DNA of 64,000 bases from Candidatus Thiodiazotropha sp. (ex Epidulcina cf. delphinae). GTDB lineage: Bacteria > Pseudomonadota > Gammaproteobacteria > Chromatiales > Chromatiaceae. The position numbers and the translations under genes were made by a program. The DNA is taken from assembly GCA_025656455.1 (NCBI GenBank), contig JAHXHS010000006.1:62001-126000 (forward strand). Reading direction: 5' to 3'. How positions within the stretch are numbered: the stretch's first letter is position 1; each line of letters opens with the position of its first letter. Of the stretch, positions 55,168-64,000 are shown in pieces. The notes beneath the pieces are model-generated. The model was not told the origin of the DNA. It saw only the letters and a program-made list of their open reading frames with translations, and did no database searches.

Positions 55168-57639
55168 ATGAAGTCGTTCTACAGACGCTTAAGATACCTC
55201 GTTTACTTCTTGTTCGGCCTGTTATTGATAGGGGCCTGCGGCCTGTATGGCGCCTATCTCTATCTCGAACCCAAGCTGCCATCCATCGAAACACTCAAGG
55301 ATGTACGGCTACAGGTCCCCCTGCGAATCTTTAGCAACGACCACCTGTTGATCGCTGAATTCGGCGAAAAACGTCGTGAACCTCTCGATTACGACGAAAT
55401 CCCGCCGGTCATGATTCAGGCCATCCTGGCCGCTGAAGATGACCGGTTCTTCCAGCACCCCGGCGTAGACTACCAAGGCATCATACGCGCTGCTCTACAG
55501 CTTCTGCTCACCGGAGAGCGACGGCAGGGCGGTAGCACCATCACCATGCAGGTGGCGAGAAACTTCTTTCTCAGCCGAAAAAAGACCTATACCCGAAAAC
55601 TCAACGAGATCTTACTCGCGTTAAAGATCGAGAGAATGCTCTCCAAAGAGGAGATTCTCGAACTCTATCTCAACAAGATCTATCTCGGCCACCGCGCCTA
55701 TGGTGTTGGCGCCGCTGCCCTAGTCTATTACGGCAGGCCAGTGGAAAAACTTGAGCTTGCCGAAATAGCCATGATCGCGGGACTGCCGAAAGCCCCGTCA
55801 CGCCACAATCCCATCTCAGATCCCGCTCGCGCACTGATTCGCCGCAACTATGTCCTGGGTCGGATGCACGACCTCAACTATATCAGCCAGCTTGAATACG
55901 ACACCGCCAAGGCTGCGCGGATCACCGCCAGGCTGCATACCACACCCAGCGAGGTCGAGGCCCCTTATGTCGCTGAAATGGCCAGAGCCGAAGCCGTGGC
56001 GCGTTTTGGCCAGGACGCCTACACCGGCGGGTATGCCATCACGACCTCTGTCGAAAGCCACCTCCAGACTGAAGCCAACCGCGCCCTGCGCCGGGCCATA
56101 CAGGCCTACGACAAGCGGCATGGCTACCGTGGAACCGCCGGTCACCATGATATCGGGGAGATCACAGATCAAAGCACGCTGATTGCCCTACTGGCAGAGC
56201 AGCCCGATGTTGCGGCGATGAAAAAGGCGATTGTCACCGCCATCGGCGAACAGGATGCTGAAGTCCTTACCGCCCAGGGCGAAAGCATGACCCTCGACTG
56301 GCCAGCCCTCTCCTGGGCCAGCGCCTACATCAATCACGATCTCAAGCAGGCAGAGCCCAAACAGACCAGCGAGATACTCGCTGTCGGGGATCTGATCTAC
56401 CTCTACCAGGAGACGCCAGAGGAGGGCGAACCCTTGTGGCGTTTGGCTCAAGCCCCAGAGGTCAGCGGCGCCTTGCTATCACTATCGCCTTGGAATGGAG
56501 CAATCAAGGCGCTGGTCGGGGGGTACGACTTCTATCTGAGCAAATTCAACCGGGTCACCCAGGCGAAACGGCAGCCGGGTTCCGGATTCAAGGCCTTCAT
56601 CTACTCCGCCGCCCTGGAGGCGGGCTTTACCCCGGCCAGCCTCATCAACGATGCCCCCGTGGTTTTCGATGACGATGCCCTGGAGGCGGTCTGGCGTCCC
56701 GAGAACTACAGCGGCAGATTCTTCGGGCCCACGCGCCTTCGCTATGCCTTGACCCACTCACGCAACCTGGTCTCGATACGCCTGCTGCGCAAAATGGGCA
56801 TCAACCATGCCGTCAACTATGCCAGCCGTTTCGGTTTCGACAAACATGAGCTGCCCCGCGACCTCTCCCTGGCGCTCGGTAGCGGCGCCGTCACTCCCTT
56901 GGCCATGGGTGGCGGGTATAGCGTCTTGGCAAACGGCGGCTACTATGTGTCACCCCATATCATCACTGCCATTCGAGATGGCCAGGGGAAGGTGCTCTAT
57001 GAGGCAAATCCCATCCAGGTTTGTGACGACAGCATGGAGCTGCAGGCCAAACAGGCCATTGACCAGGCCGACAACGACTCAAGCGCACAGCGAGAAAACG
57101 CCGGAGAAGGGGATGCCCCACCGCCGCCGCGCTGCGCCAAGCGGGCCATTACCGAACAAAACCACTATCTGATGCACTCCATGCTGCGCGATGTCATCCA
57201 ACATGGCACCGCCCGCAAGGCTCGATCCCTGGGCAGGCTGGATATCGCTGGAAAGACCGGCACCACCAATGACCAGCGTGACGCCTGGTTCAACGGCTTC
57301 AACCACCATCTGGTCACCACCACCTGGATCGGATTCGATGACTTCAAACCATTGGGACGGGGCGAGGTCGGGGGACGGGCCGCCCTGCCTGCATGGATAG
57401 ACTATATGCGCGTGGCGCTCAACGGTATCGAGGAGGTGCTGCCTGAAATGCCGCCGGGGATGGTGACCATGCGTATCGACGTGGATAGCGGGGAGCCGGT
57501 CGGCGTAGGCAGCCCGAATGCGATATTTGAGATATTTGAAGTCATCAACGCACCGAAGCTGTCGAATGACCGGGATTCAGACGACGCGCAGGAAAATGCT
57601 GCTACCACCAATACAAACCCCATAGAAGATCCGTTTTAA
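55168..57639 (+). CDS. mrcA: Penicillin-binding protein 1A
   Basis: It encodes 823 residues. A transmembrane helix (about 10-33) is followed by the glycosyltransferase domain (AAEDDRFFQHPGVD, GGSTITMQVARNFFL, LNKIYLGHRAYG) and the transpeptidase domain, with the serine in GSGFKAF, SRN and KTGTTN. It polymerises and cross-links peptidoglycan. The family-typical MKSFYRRLRYL start at 55168 was chosen; the upstream frame lacks a ribosome-binding site. It is divergent from pilM, as in many gammaproteobacteria. Confidence 0.95.
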   Translation: MKSFYRRLRYLVYFLFGLLLIGACGLYGAYLYLEPKLPSIETLKDVRLQVPLRIFSNDHLLIAEFGEKRREPLDYDEIPPVMIQAILAAEDDRFFQHPGVDYQGIIRAALQLLLTGERRQGGSTITMQVARNFFLSRKKTYTRKLNEILLALKIERMLSKEEILELYLNKIYLGHRAYGVGAAALVYYGRPVEKLELAEIAMIAGLPKAPSRHNPISDPARALIRRNYVLGRMHDLNYISQLEYDTAKAARITARLHTTPSEVEAPYVAEMARAEAVARFGQDAYTGGYAITTSVESHLQTEANRALRRAIQAYDKRHGYRGTAGHHDIGEITDQSTLIALLAEQPDVAAMKKAIVTAIGEQDAEVLTAQGESMTLDWPALSWASAYINHDLKQAEPKQTSEILAVGDLIYLYQETPEEGEPLWRLAQAPEVSGALLSLSPWNGAIKALVGGYDFYLSKFNRVTQAKRQPGSGFKAFIYSAALEAGFTPASLINDAPVVFDDDALEAVWRPENYSGRFFGPTRLRYALTHSRNLVSIRLLRKMGINHAVNYASRFGFDKHELPRDLSLALGSGAVTPLAMGGGYSVLANGGYYVSPHIITAIRDGQGKVLYEANPIQVCDDSMELQAKQAIDQADNDSSAQRENAGEGDAPPPPRCAKRAITEQNHYLMHSMLRDVIQHGTARKARSLGRLDIAGKTGTTNDQRDAWFNGFNHHLVTTTWIGFDDFKPLGRGEVGGRAALPAWIDYMRVALNGIEEVLPEMPPGMVTMRIDVDSGEPVGVGSPNAIFEIFEVINAPKLSNDRDSDDAQENAATTNTNPIEDPF

Positions 57640-57641
57640 CG

Positions 57642-58244
57642 ATGTCGACCAATAAACGTGAACTGCAACGGCGCATTGCCTACGAAGCCGCCCGCATTCT
57701 GACAGAACTCCGCTCCGACAACATCGGTCACGCCCGCCAAAAGGCGGCCGCCAAGTACGGCGTCAGCAAACGCCGGCTGATGCCCAGCAGGGAGGAGATC
57801 GAACTGGCGCTGAGGGAACAACAGCGCCTGGTCAGGGGCGAACAACAATCTGACGCCCTGCAGCAGTTGCGACGCAGCGCCCTGAACGCCATGCAGGCCC
57901 TGCGTCAATTCCACCCGTTGCTCGTCGGCTCGGTATTTCATGGCACGGCCGACGCTAACAGCCAAGTGCAGTTGCACTTGTATGCCGAGACCCCGGAAGA
58001 GGTGCTGTTCGCCCTGAGCGATCTACAAATTCCCTGGCAGGAAAAACAGCATGCCATGGTGTTTAGCGACGGCAGCCGGCAACAAGCGCCGGGGTTTCAC
58101 TTCAATGCCGACGGCGTGGGCTTCGAATTGACGGTCCTGCCGGCCGGAAACCACCACCGGCGCCCCCTTGATCCGCTGGACAATCAGCCTATCCGGGGCG
58201 CAAACCTGAAGCAACTGAAAGGGCTGGCGCTAATCGATACTTGA
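57642..58244 (+). CDS. Hypothetical protein with nucleotidyltransferase-like C-terminal half
   Basis: It encodes 200 residues. The N-terminal ~90 residues are helical and basic (ELQRRIAYEAARILTEL, HARQKAAAKYGVSKRRLMPS). The C-terminal part shows LLVGSVFHGTADANSQVQLHLYAE, which resembles a nucleotidyltransferase strand-turn, but the metal-binding aspartates are not evident, so a catalytic role is uncertain. It starts three bases after mrcA and must be co-transcribed. It converges on gltA. Confidence 0.7.
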   Translation: MSTNKRELQRRIAYEAARILTELRSDNIGHARQKAAAKYGVSKRRLMPSREEIELALREQQRLVRGEQQSDALQQLRRSALNAMQALRQFHPLLVGSVFHGTADANSQVQLHLYAETPEEVLFALSDLQIPWQEKQHAMVFSDGSRQQAPGFHFNADGVGFELTVLPAGNHHRRPLDPLDNQPIRGANLKQLKGLALIDT

Positions 58245-58277
58245 ATAGCCACACGCCGGATGGGTTGCCCGTTAGCG

Positions 58278-59579
58278 CTATCGCTCACTCATGGGCACAT
58301 AATCCCGCCGGGCGTACCCTTTGTAGATCTGGCGGGGACGCCCGATCTTCTGTCTCGGGTCATCCATCATCTCCAGCCAGTGGGCCACCCAACCGACCGT
58401 ACGGGCAATGGCGAACATCACGGTAAACATATTGTTGGGAATACCCAGTGCGCGATAGATGATGCCTGAGTAGAAGTCGACATTGGGGTAGAGCTTGCGC
58501 TCGATGAAATACTCGTCGTTCAGGGCGATCTCCTCAAGCCGCTGGGCCAGCTCAAACATTGGATTGTCATCATCGGCGAGACGCGCCAACACCTGATGGC
58601 ACACCTCGCGGATCATACCTGCGCGCGGGTCATACTTCTTATAGACGCGATGACCGAATCCCATCAACCGAAAGCTATCCTCCTTGTCCTTTGCCTTGGC
58701 GATATACTTGTCGATTTGCGAGACATCGCCTATCTCCGTCAGCATATCCAGCACCGCCTCGTTGGCGCCGCCGTGGGCGGGGCCCCAGAGCGAGGCGATA
58801 CCCGCCGCTATGCAGGCAAAGGGATTCGCCAGAGAACTGCCCGCCAGCCTTACCGTGGAGGTACTGGCATTCTGCTCATGATCCGCATGCAGAATAAACA
58901 GCAGATTAAGCGCCTTTTCCGCAACCGGATCGAGCTCATACGCCTCGCATGGCGTTGCATACATCATGTGCAGCAGGTTCGCGCAGTATGAAAGGTCGTT
59001 GCGCGGATACATGATCGGCTCACCGATATTGTGCTTGTAACTGGCTGCCGCGATGGAGGGCATCTTTGCGATCAGCCGGTGTGCCGCGACCTGCCGCAGC
59101 TCCTGGTGGTTGATATCCAGCGAGTCGTGATAGAAAGCAGAGAGCGATCCTACTACGCCAACCATGATGGCCATCGGATGGGCATCATAGTGAAAACCGC
59201 CGAAAAAGTGCTTCAGGGTTTCATTCAGCATGGTATGACGGCTGATCAGGCCATTGAAATCCTGCAACTGCGGCTCATTCGGCAACTCGCCGTTCAGCAG
59301 CAGATAGGCCGTCTCTATGAAGTCACCGCTCTTCGCCAGCTGCTCGATGGGATAGCCCCGATACTCAAGGATCCCCACCTCGCCCTGGATGAAGGTGATC
59401 TTACTCTGGCAGCTAGCGGTAGACATAAAACCGGGATCGTAAGTGAACACGCCGGCCTCTTTGTAGAGCGAAGAGACGTCGATCGCGGGCGGGCCCTGGG
59501 TCGATTCGCGAACAGGCAGCTTGATCGATACGCCAGTCTCGTCATTCGTCAAGGTATAGGTCTTTCGATTTTCCGCCAT
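58278..59579 (-). CDS. gltA: Citrate synthase
   Basis: It encodes 433 residues and joins acetyl-CoA and oxaloacetate to citrate. The catalytic motif is [16 protein letters not shown] with its histidine, plus [15 protein letters not shown] and ESLEM-like aspartate region [14 protein letters not shown]. This is the type II (hexameric, NADH-regulated) proteobacterial form. The ATG at 59579 has GGGGAG upstream; an ATG 15 codons earlier is less likely. Confidence 0.96.
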   Translation of the reverse strand: MAENRKTYTLTNDETGVSIKLPVRESTQGPPAIDVSSLYKEAGVFTYDPGFMSTASCQSKITFIQGEVGILEYRGYPIEQLAKSGDFIETAYLLLNGELPNEPQLQDFNGLISRHTMLNETLKHFFGGFHYDAHPMAIMVGVVGSLSAFYHDSLDINHQELRQVAAHRLIAKMPSIAAASYKHNIGEPIMYPRNDLSYCANLLHMMYATPCEAYELDPVAEKALNLLFILHADHEQNASTSTVRLAGSSLANPFACIAAGIASLWGPAHGGANEAVLDMLTEIGDVSQIDKYIAKAKDKEDSFRLMGFGHRVYKKYDPRAGMIREVCHQVLARLADDDNPMFELAQRLEEIALNDEYFIERKLYPNVDFYSGIIYRALGIPNNMFTVMFAIARTVGWVAHWLEMMDDPRQKIGRPRQIYKGYARRDYVPMSER

Positions 59580-59706
59580 GATGAGCTCCCCGTGAGTTAC
59601 TTCAGACCTGTGCATGATGGGCACACGATGCTGTGGATCAACATCCTTGCAAGTGCGCTATACATTCTCAAAACATCAATCATATATATTTTTTATAAGC
59701 GGCCAA

Positions 59707-59737
59707 ATTATAGCCTGAAGCAGGCATGACACATCAA
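59707..59737 (-). promoter_or_regulatory. Possible gltA promoter
   Basis: On the minus strand a perfect TATAAT (59707-59712) is preceded by TTGATG (59732-59737) with a 19-bp spacer. The start codon lies about 128 bp downstream, leaving a long leader with an AT-rich stretch. The long spacer lowers confidence. Confidence 0.4.
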
Positions 59738-59873
59738 CCTGATTATGTAAATGATAACTATTTATTTTATGAGCGGGCCAGCCGCGCACGTGGCATTGAA
59801 CCACCTTGCGCTGAGCGATGAAGCCAAGCCACCTTGCCGCCCCCATCAAGATCCGCCGCTGAAACCGACTGCT

Positions 59874-61238
59874 TCAGCCGGGGAACTCCCGGGTGGCGTC
59901 AAAAAAGGAACTGCTCAGACCCGCCACAGGTTTCAGCTGATCAAACCAGGTGGCCCTTTCATCGTAACGGGCAAAGAAGGGCTGCTGCACCCAATCATGA
60001 TTTCGCGCCTGAATGAAACGCAACACGAACACCTTTTCGCCGTTGATCTCCGTGACCCCCTGGATCTCAACCTTTCCCGGACCCGCGCTCATACTCGGCC
60101 CACGGGCCGTGCGCCCTAACCCGGACACCTGTTTCATGGCGTCACGGTAGATTTGCCAAGCCTTGTGCAGCGGCACCTCGAAATATTGACGGGCGCCGGT
60201 ATCCCGCTCCACAAACATATAGTACGGCACGATGCCAAGCTTGACCTGTTCATTCCACAACCTCGCCCAATCGTCCGGGTTGTCATTGATATGCGCCAGC
60301 AGAGGACCCTGACTGCGGATCTCAACACCCGCGGCACGCAACCGCCGAATCGCGGCTCGAGCGATATCAGTACTCAACTCACGCCAATGGTTGTAGTGGG
60401 CCATAATAGCGACGTGCTTGCCCGCCAATGCCAGATGGTGAAGCAATTCGATCAATTCATCCGCGTCCCCATCGGTAATGAAACGTTGAGGCCAGAAAGT
60501 CAGCGCCTTGGTACCGATACGGATGGTCTGGATATGGCTGAATTCCGGATGTAACAGGGGTTCAAGGTAGGCCTTGAGCTGTTTACTCTTCATCACCATC
60601 GGATCGCCGCCGGTGACCAGGAGGTCTGTCACTTCAGGATGAGTGCGCAGATATCCGTACAACCTTTCCGACTCGGTGGTGGCCATCCGCAGCTCCTTGT
60701 CGCCGACGAATTGAGCCCAACGAAAACAGAATGTGCAGTAACTGTGGCAGGTCTGGCCCTGACTGGGAAAAAAGAGCACCGTCTCCCGATATTTGTGTTG
60801 CAGCCCACGTAGCGGCTCGCCGCGTTCATCAAAGGGCAGATTCTGTTGCATCTGTCCGGCTGGATGGGGATTGAGATCGGCACGAATCTCCTTCGCCACG
60901 GCCTGCAGCCCCTGTTTGTCCATCCCCGAGCGTATCGCCATGGCCATGCGATTGAAATGGACTTCAGAGAGCATGCCCCGTTGCGGAAAGATGAGTTGAA
61001 AAATTGGATCATCGGGTACCCGCTCCCAATCGATGAGTTCTTGCAATACATACTCATTGACACGAAAGGGCAGTACGGATGAAACCACTTTCATCTCGAA
61101 ACGCAACGACTCGGGCAGTAGCCCTATCTGACTTATTCGATCCAGGTCACGGGAGGTATAGACAGTGAATCGCTGTGGCGCGTATTCAAAGTCTACCGCG
61201 TGAAGCAATGACCTGGTCGATTGGGAATTATGCGGCAT
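59874..61238 (-). CDS. KamA-family radical SAM protein (lysine 2,3-aminomutase-like)
   Basis: It encodes 454 residues. The radical SAM cluster is CHSYCTFC near 165-172, followed by LLVTGGDPMVM (SAM/PLP region) and IGTKALTFWPQRF. The family converts L-alpha-lysine to beta-lysine, or beta-lysylates EF-P (EpmB); EpmB proteins are shorter (about 340), and the extra N-terminal ~100 residues here differ. The PLP lysine is probably in the C-terminal region but was not assigned. No EpmA/EF-P genes are adjacent. The product may feed an osmolyte or other pathway; this is open. Confidence 0.82.
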   Translation of the reverse strand: MPHNSQSTRSLLHAVDFEYAPQRFTVYTSRDLDRISQIGLLPESLRFEMKVVSSVLPFRVNEYVLQELIDWERVPDDPIFQLIFPQRGMLSEVHFNRMAMAIRSGMDKQGLQAVAKEIRADLNPHPAGQMQQNLPFDERGEPLRGLQHKYRETVLFFPSQGQTCHSYCTFCFRWAQFVGDKELRMATTESERLYGYLRTHPEVTDLLVTGGDPMVMKSKQLKAYLEPLLHPEFSHIQTIRIGTKALTFWPQRFITDGDADELIELLHHLALAGKHVAIMAHYNHWRELSTDIARAAIRRLRAAGVEIRSQGPLLAHINDNPDDWARLWNEQVKLGIVPYYMFVERDTGARQYFEVPLHKAWQIYRDAMKQVSGLGRTARGPSMSAGPGKVEIQGVTEINGEKVFVLRFIQARNHDWVQQPFFARYDERATWFDQLKPVAGLSSSFFDATREFPG

Positions 61239-61584
61239 AGTCGGCTCCTAAAGATATCCAGGATAGCGGCTCAAGAACATCTCTCAATGGTTGGAAAATG
61301 CAGCCCATCGCCCCGGTGGTCGACAGCGACATGGTCGCGTACCTCGGCTCGCGAAACATCCAGAGTATCGGGCAGAAGGAGACGTACCCTAACAAACAAT
61401 TGCCGAGGCATCAAAAAAACCGCAAATCAATACCAAACCAATTTCAGGCAAACTACCAACATTTATCGTATAAAGACAACATTACGACACATTTAGAGTG
61501 TTTTCGCGTTATATTTAAAAAACCAATGCTTAGCAGTGAAAATATTAGTCTAGACTTCATCCTGTAACTCAAGAAGGCCATGGC

Positions 61585-61665
61585 CCGAATTCCATGTCAC
61601 AAGGACGACTGACAGGCATAGCGTGCGCAGCGAGACGCAAATGCCTGTCCGTCCTCATAATTCGG
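61585..61665. repeat. Imperfect inverted repeat adjoining element C
   Basis: CCGAATT, AGGACG and ACAGGCAT (61585-61619) are mirrored by ATGCCTGT, CGTCCT and AATTCGG (61641-61665) with small insertions. It may be a degraded MITE or hairpin. It lies 4 bp before element C in the kamA-like/sucC gap. Confidence 0.55.
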
Positions 61666-61669
61666 CTTA

Positions 61670-61831
61670 AGGGCCTCGGAAAAAAAGATTTAACCCAAAA
61701 TGCGCCGGATTGTTGCCTGCCTTCGAGGCGTAGCGAAGGGCGCGTAGCCGGGCCTACGTAACCGAAGCTACAACAAAGAAGGCGGGCAAGAAGACAAGTA
61801 GTTTGGGTTAAATCTTTTTTTCCGAGGCCCT
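61670..61831. mobile_element. MITE-like element C, 162 bp, 30-bp perfect terminal inverted repeats
   Basis: The arms 61670-61699 and 61802-61831 are exact reverse complements over 30 bases (outer end AGGGCCTCGGAAAAAAAGAT). The interior has a second, 11-of-12 inverted repeat (TTGCCTGCCTTC with GAAGGCGGGCAA) enclosing GC-rich hairpins. The flanks read TTA on the left and TAA on the right, which is only suggestive of a target. No transposase is present. It ends 62 bp before sucC and may affect its expression. Confidence 0.85.
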
Positions 61832-61893
61832 AAAGGCCCAGATAATCGATTTCCACTATCGTGGAGCTGATCCATACCAGCAAAGGCTGCATC

Positions 61894-63054
61894 ATGAATC
61901 TACATGAATACCAAGCAAAATCACTGTTTGCCGACTACGGCATAGCGGTTCCCCAGGGGCAGGCGGTATCGAGCCCCAAAGAGGCCAGGGCGGCGGCTCA
62001 AGGGCTCGGCGGCGACACCTGGGTGGTCAAGGCCCAGGCGCATACCGGCGGCCGGGGTAAAGCAGGTGGCGTGAGGTTGGCGCACAGTCTCGATGAGGTG
62101 GAAGCGGCAGCGGGCGAAATTCTCGGCATGACCTTGATCACCAACCAGACCGGTCCCCAAGGACTGCCGGTCAACAGTGTCCTGGTAGAGCAGGGGAGCA
62201 AGATCGCCCAAGAGCTCTATCTCGGCGCCTTGCTGGACCGGGCTCGCTCACGCATCGCTTTCATGGCCTCAGCGGCCGGCGGCATGAACATCGAGGAGGT
62301 GGCCGCTGAAACGCCCGAAAAAATTCTCACCACGGTAGTCAATCCAGCCACGGGCATGCTGCCCTTTCAATGCCGCAAATTGGCCTACGGATTAGGATTG
62401 TCAGGGGATCAAATCAAACAATTCTCGAAGATCATGATGGCCCTCTACCGACTCTATAGGGAAAAGGACGTCAGCCTCATTGAGATCAATCCGTTGATTA
62501 TTACCGACGCCAAGGCGTTGATGGCCCTCGACGCAAAAATCAACCTGGACGGCAACGCCCTCTATCGACATCAGCCTCTTCTGGCCCTTCGCGACATTAC
62601 TCAGGAGGACAAAAAAGAGGCCGCCGCGGCTCAACATGACCTCAACTACATCACCCTGGACGGCAATATCGGCTGCATGGTAAACGGCGCCGGCCTGGCC
62701 ATGGCCACCATGGATATGGTCAAGCTGCACGGCGGCGAGCCGGCCAACTTCCTCGATGTCGGCGGCACCACCACCGCCGAGCGGGTCACCGAGGCCTTCA
62801 AGCTGATCCTCTCCGACAACAAGGTGAAGAGCGTACTGGTCAATATCTTCGGTGGCATTGTACGCTGCGACCTGATCGCGGAAGGCATCATCACCGCCGC
62901 CCGTAGCATCGGCGTAACCCTGCCAGTGGTAGTCAGACTGGAGGGCACGAATGCGGAGCAAGGGCTACAAATGCTAGCGAGCAGCGGGGTCGATTTCATC
63001 ACTGCCCATGACTTTACCGAGGCCGCCAAGAAAGCAGTGGCCGCGGCAGCCTGA
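61894..63054 (+). CDS. sucC: Succinyl-CoA synthetase beta subunit
   Basis: It encodes 386 residues. It has the ATP-grasp N-terminus [43 protein letters not shown] and the CoA-ligase part [18 protein letters not shown] and [11 protein letters not shown]. With SucD it makes succinate and ATP/GTP from succinyl-CoA. The start with AAAGG upstream was chosen; the frame extends 11 codons further. It is followed by sucD at 26 bp. Confidence 0.96.
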   Translation: MNLHEYQAKSLFADYGIAVPQGQAVSSPKEARAAAQGLGGDTWVVKAQAHTGGRGKAGGVRLAHSLDEVEAAAGEILGMTLITNQTGPQGLPVNSVLVEQGSKIAQELYLGALLDRARSRIAFMASAAGGMNIEEVAAETPEKILTTVVNPATGMLPFQCRKLAYGLGLSGDQIKQFSKIMMALYRLYREKDVSLIEINPLIITDAKALMALDAKINLDGNALYRHQPLLALRDITQEDKKEAAAAQHDLNYITLDGNIGCMVNGAGLAMATMDMVKLHGGEPANFLDVGGTTTAERVTEAFKLILSDNKVKSVLVNIFGGIVRCDLIAEGIITAARSIGVTLPVVVRLEGTNAEQGLQMLASSGVDFITAHDFTEAAKKAVAAAA

Positions 63055-63080
63055 GGCGGACACAGAGGATTCAGACAACC

Positions 63081-63950
63081 ATGAGTATTCTCGTCGACAA
63101 AAACACTCGCGTCATCTGCCAAGGCTTCACCGGCAAACAAGGCAGCTTCCATTCCCAGCAGGCCATCGTCTACGGCACCGACCTGGTGGGTGGCGTCACC
63201 CCCGGCAAGGGCGGGCAGTCACATCTCGACCGGCCGGTATTCGATACCGTTCACGATGCGGTGGCGGCAACCGGCGCGGACGCCAGCATGATCTACGTGC
63301 CGCCCCCATTCGCCGCCGACGCCATCATCGAGGCGGCCGATGCGGGCATCAAGGTCATCGCCTGCATCACCGAAGGTATCCCGATACTCGATATGCTGAA
63401 GGTCAAGGAGGCGTTGAAATCCTACCCCGCCCGGCTTATCGGCCCGAATTGCCCCGGCATCATTACCCCCGGCGAGTGCAAGATCGGCATTATGCCCGGC
63501 CCTATCCATCAACCTGGCCGGGTCGGCGTAATGTCCCGGTCCGGCACCCTGACGTACGAGGCAGTCCATCAGACCTCCCTGGCCGGGCTCGGTCAAAGCA
63601 CCTGTGTCGGTCTCGGCGGCGATCCCATCAACGGCACCAGTTTTATCGACTGCCTGAGGCTGTTCGAGGATGATGAGCAGACCGAGGGGATTATCATGGT
63701 AGGGGAGATCGGCGGCTCCGCCGAGGAGGAGGCCGCCGATTACATCAAGGCTCAGGTGAAAAAACCCGTGGTGGCCTACATTGCCGGCGTCACCGCTCCG
63801 CCAGGCAAGCGCATGGGCCATGCAGGCGCCATTATCAGCGGCGGCAAGGGCACGGCTGAGGCCAAATTCGAGGCCCTGGAAGCCGCCGGCGCCCAGGTGG
63901 TGAGATCCCCCGCCGAGATGGGCCGCCGGATGGCTGAGTTGCTTGATTAA
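63081..63950 (+). CDS. sucD: Succinyl-CoA synthetase alpha subunit
   Basis: It encodes 289 residues and is complete in the window. The CoA-binding fold starts with [18 protein letters not shown], with [28 protein letters not shown] and the phosphohistidine region [14 protein letters not shown]. It forms the catalytic pair with SucC. The last 50 bases of the window after its stop show no further gene start. Confidence 0.97.
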   Translation: MSILVDKNTRVICQGFTGKQGSFHSQQAIVYGTDLVGGVTPGKGGQSHLDRPVFDTVHDAVAATGADASMIYVPPPFAADAIIEAADAGIKVIACITEGIPILDMLKVKEALKSYPARLIGPNCPGIITPGECKIGIMPGPIHQPGRVGVMSRSGTLTYEAVHQTSLAGLGQSTCVGLGGDPINGTSFIDCLRLFEDDEQTEGIIMVGEIGGSAEEEAADYIKAQVKKPVVAYIAGVTAPPGKRMGHAGAIISGGKGTAEAKFEALEAAGAQVVRSPAEMGRRMAELLD

Positions 63951-64000
63951 TGTCCGCCCACAATCGTTTCCGGACGGATAGTCGCTCGTATAGCCTGCAA

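Overview
This is a chromosomal segment of a gammaproteobacterium with moderately high GC. Nearly all of it is ordinary vertically inherited gene content. The gene orders argH / algZ-algR / hemC-hemD-hemX-hemY, pilMNOPQ followed by aroK-aroB-damX, divergent mrcA, gltB-gltD and sucC-sucD are all typical of Gammaproteobacteria. Two di-haem c-type cytochromes, a rubredoxin with a rubredoxin-reductase-like flavoprotein, a bacteriohaemerythrin and an unusually dense set of c-di-GMP proteins suggest a free-living or symbiotic redox-zone organism (Chromatiales / Sedimenticola-Thiodiazotropha type). That placement is an inference from gene content and was not tested by a search.

Layout. 1-3.5 kb: 3' part of a 2Fe-2S/flavin reductase, a possible structured RNA, a small ORF coupled to an MNT-HEPN fusion protein, a DksA/TraR-type zinc finger protein and an unknown protein. 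3.6-6 kb: a di-haem cytochrome c and a membrane diguanylate cyclase. 6.1-13.2 kb: leftward block of LytTR-type sensor/regulator, a second di-haem cytochrome c and the haem-synthesis genes. 13.3-18.3 kb: argH, a VOC protein, an M48 protease, a MazG-like protein, rubredoxin (56 aa) and its putative reductase. 18.5-30.9 kb: pilU, a 313-bp MITE-like element, then three very large multi-sensor GGDEF-EAL proteins and a haemerythrin. 31-36.3 kb: a small unknown protein, an ExeA-like ATPase, then a hybrid kinase / receiver-PAS / ArsR cluster. 36.4-45.7 kb: an orphan antitoxin with a decayed toxin, ycgL, glgP, gltD and gltB. 46-55 kb: damX-aroB-aroK and pilQ-pilM, separated by repeats and a terminator. 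55-64 kb: mrcA, an unknown protein, gltA, a KamA-family radical SAM enzyme, another MITE-like element, and sucC-sucD.

How the genes fit together. Type IV pili (pilMNOPQ, pilU), the AlgZ/AlgR-like pair and four c-di-GMP enzymes point to heavy investment in surface motility versus attachment decisions. Sensory inputs include a bound small ligand (SBP domain), PAS/GAF signals, possibly zinc (CZB-like domain) and oxygen (haemerythrin). Haem synthesis, the cytochromes, the rubredoxin pair and the TCA genes gltA and sucCD supply the respiratory side; gltBD and glgP link nitrogen and glycogen metabolism.

The least explained part is the non-coding fraction. It holds three different elements with perfect or near-perfect terminal inverted repeats and no transposase, a 25-bp-arm palindrome whose core recurs twice elsewhere, and a cluster of nested hairpins ahead of the MNT-HEPN gene. 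No CRISPR array, rRNA, complete tRNA, prophage or autonomous insertion sequence was found.
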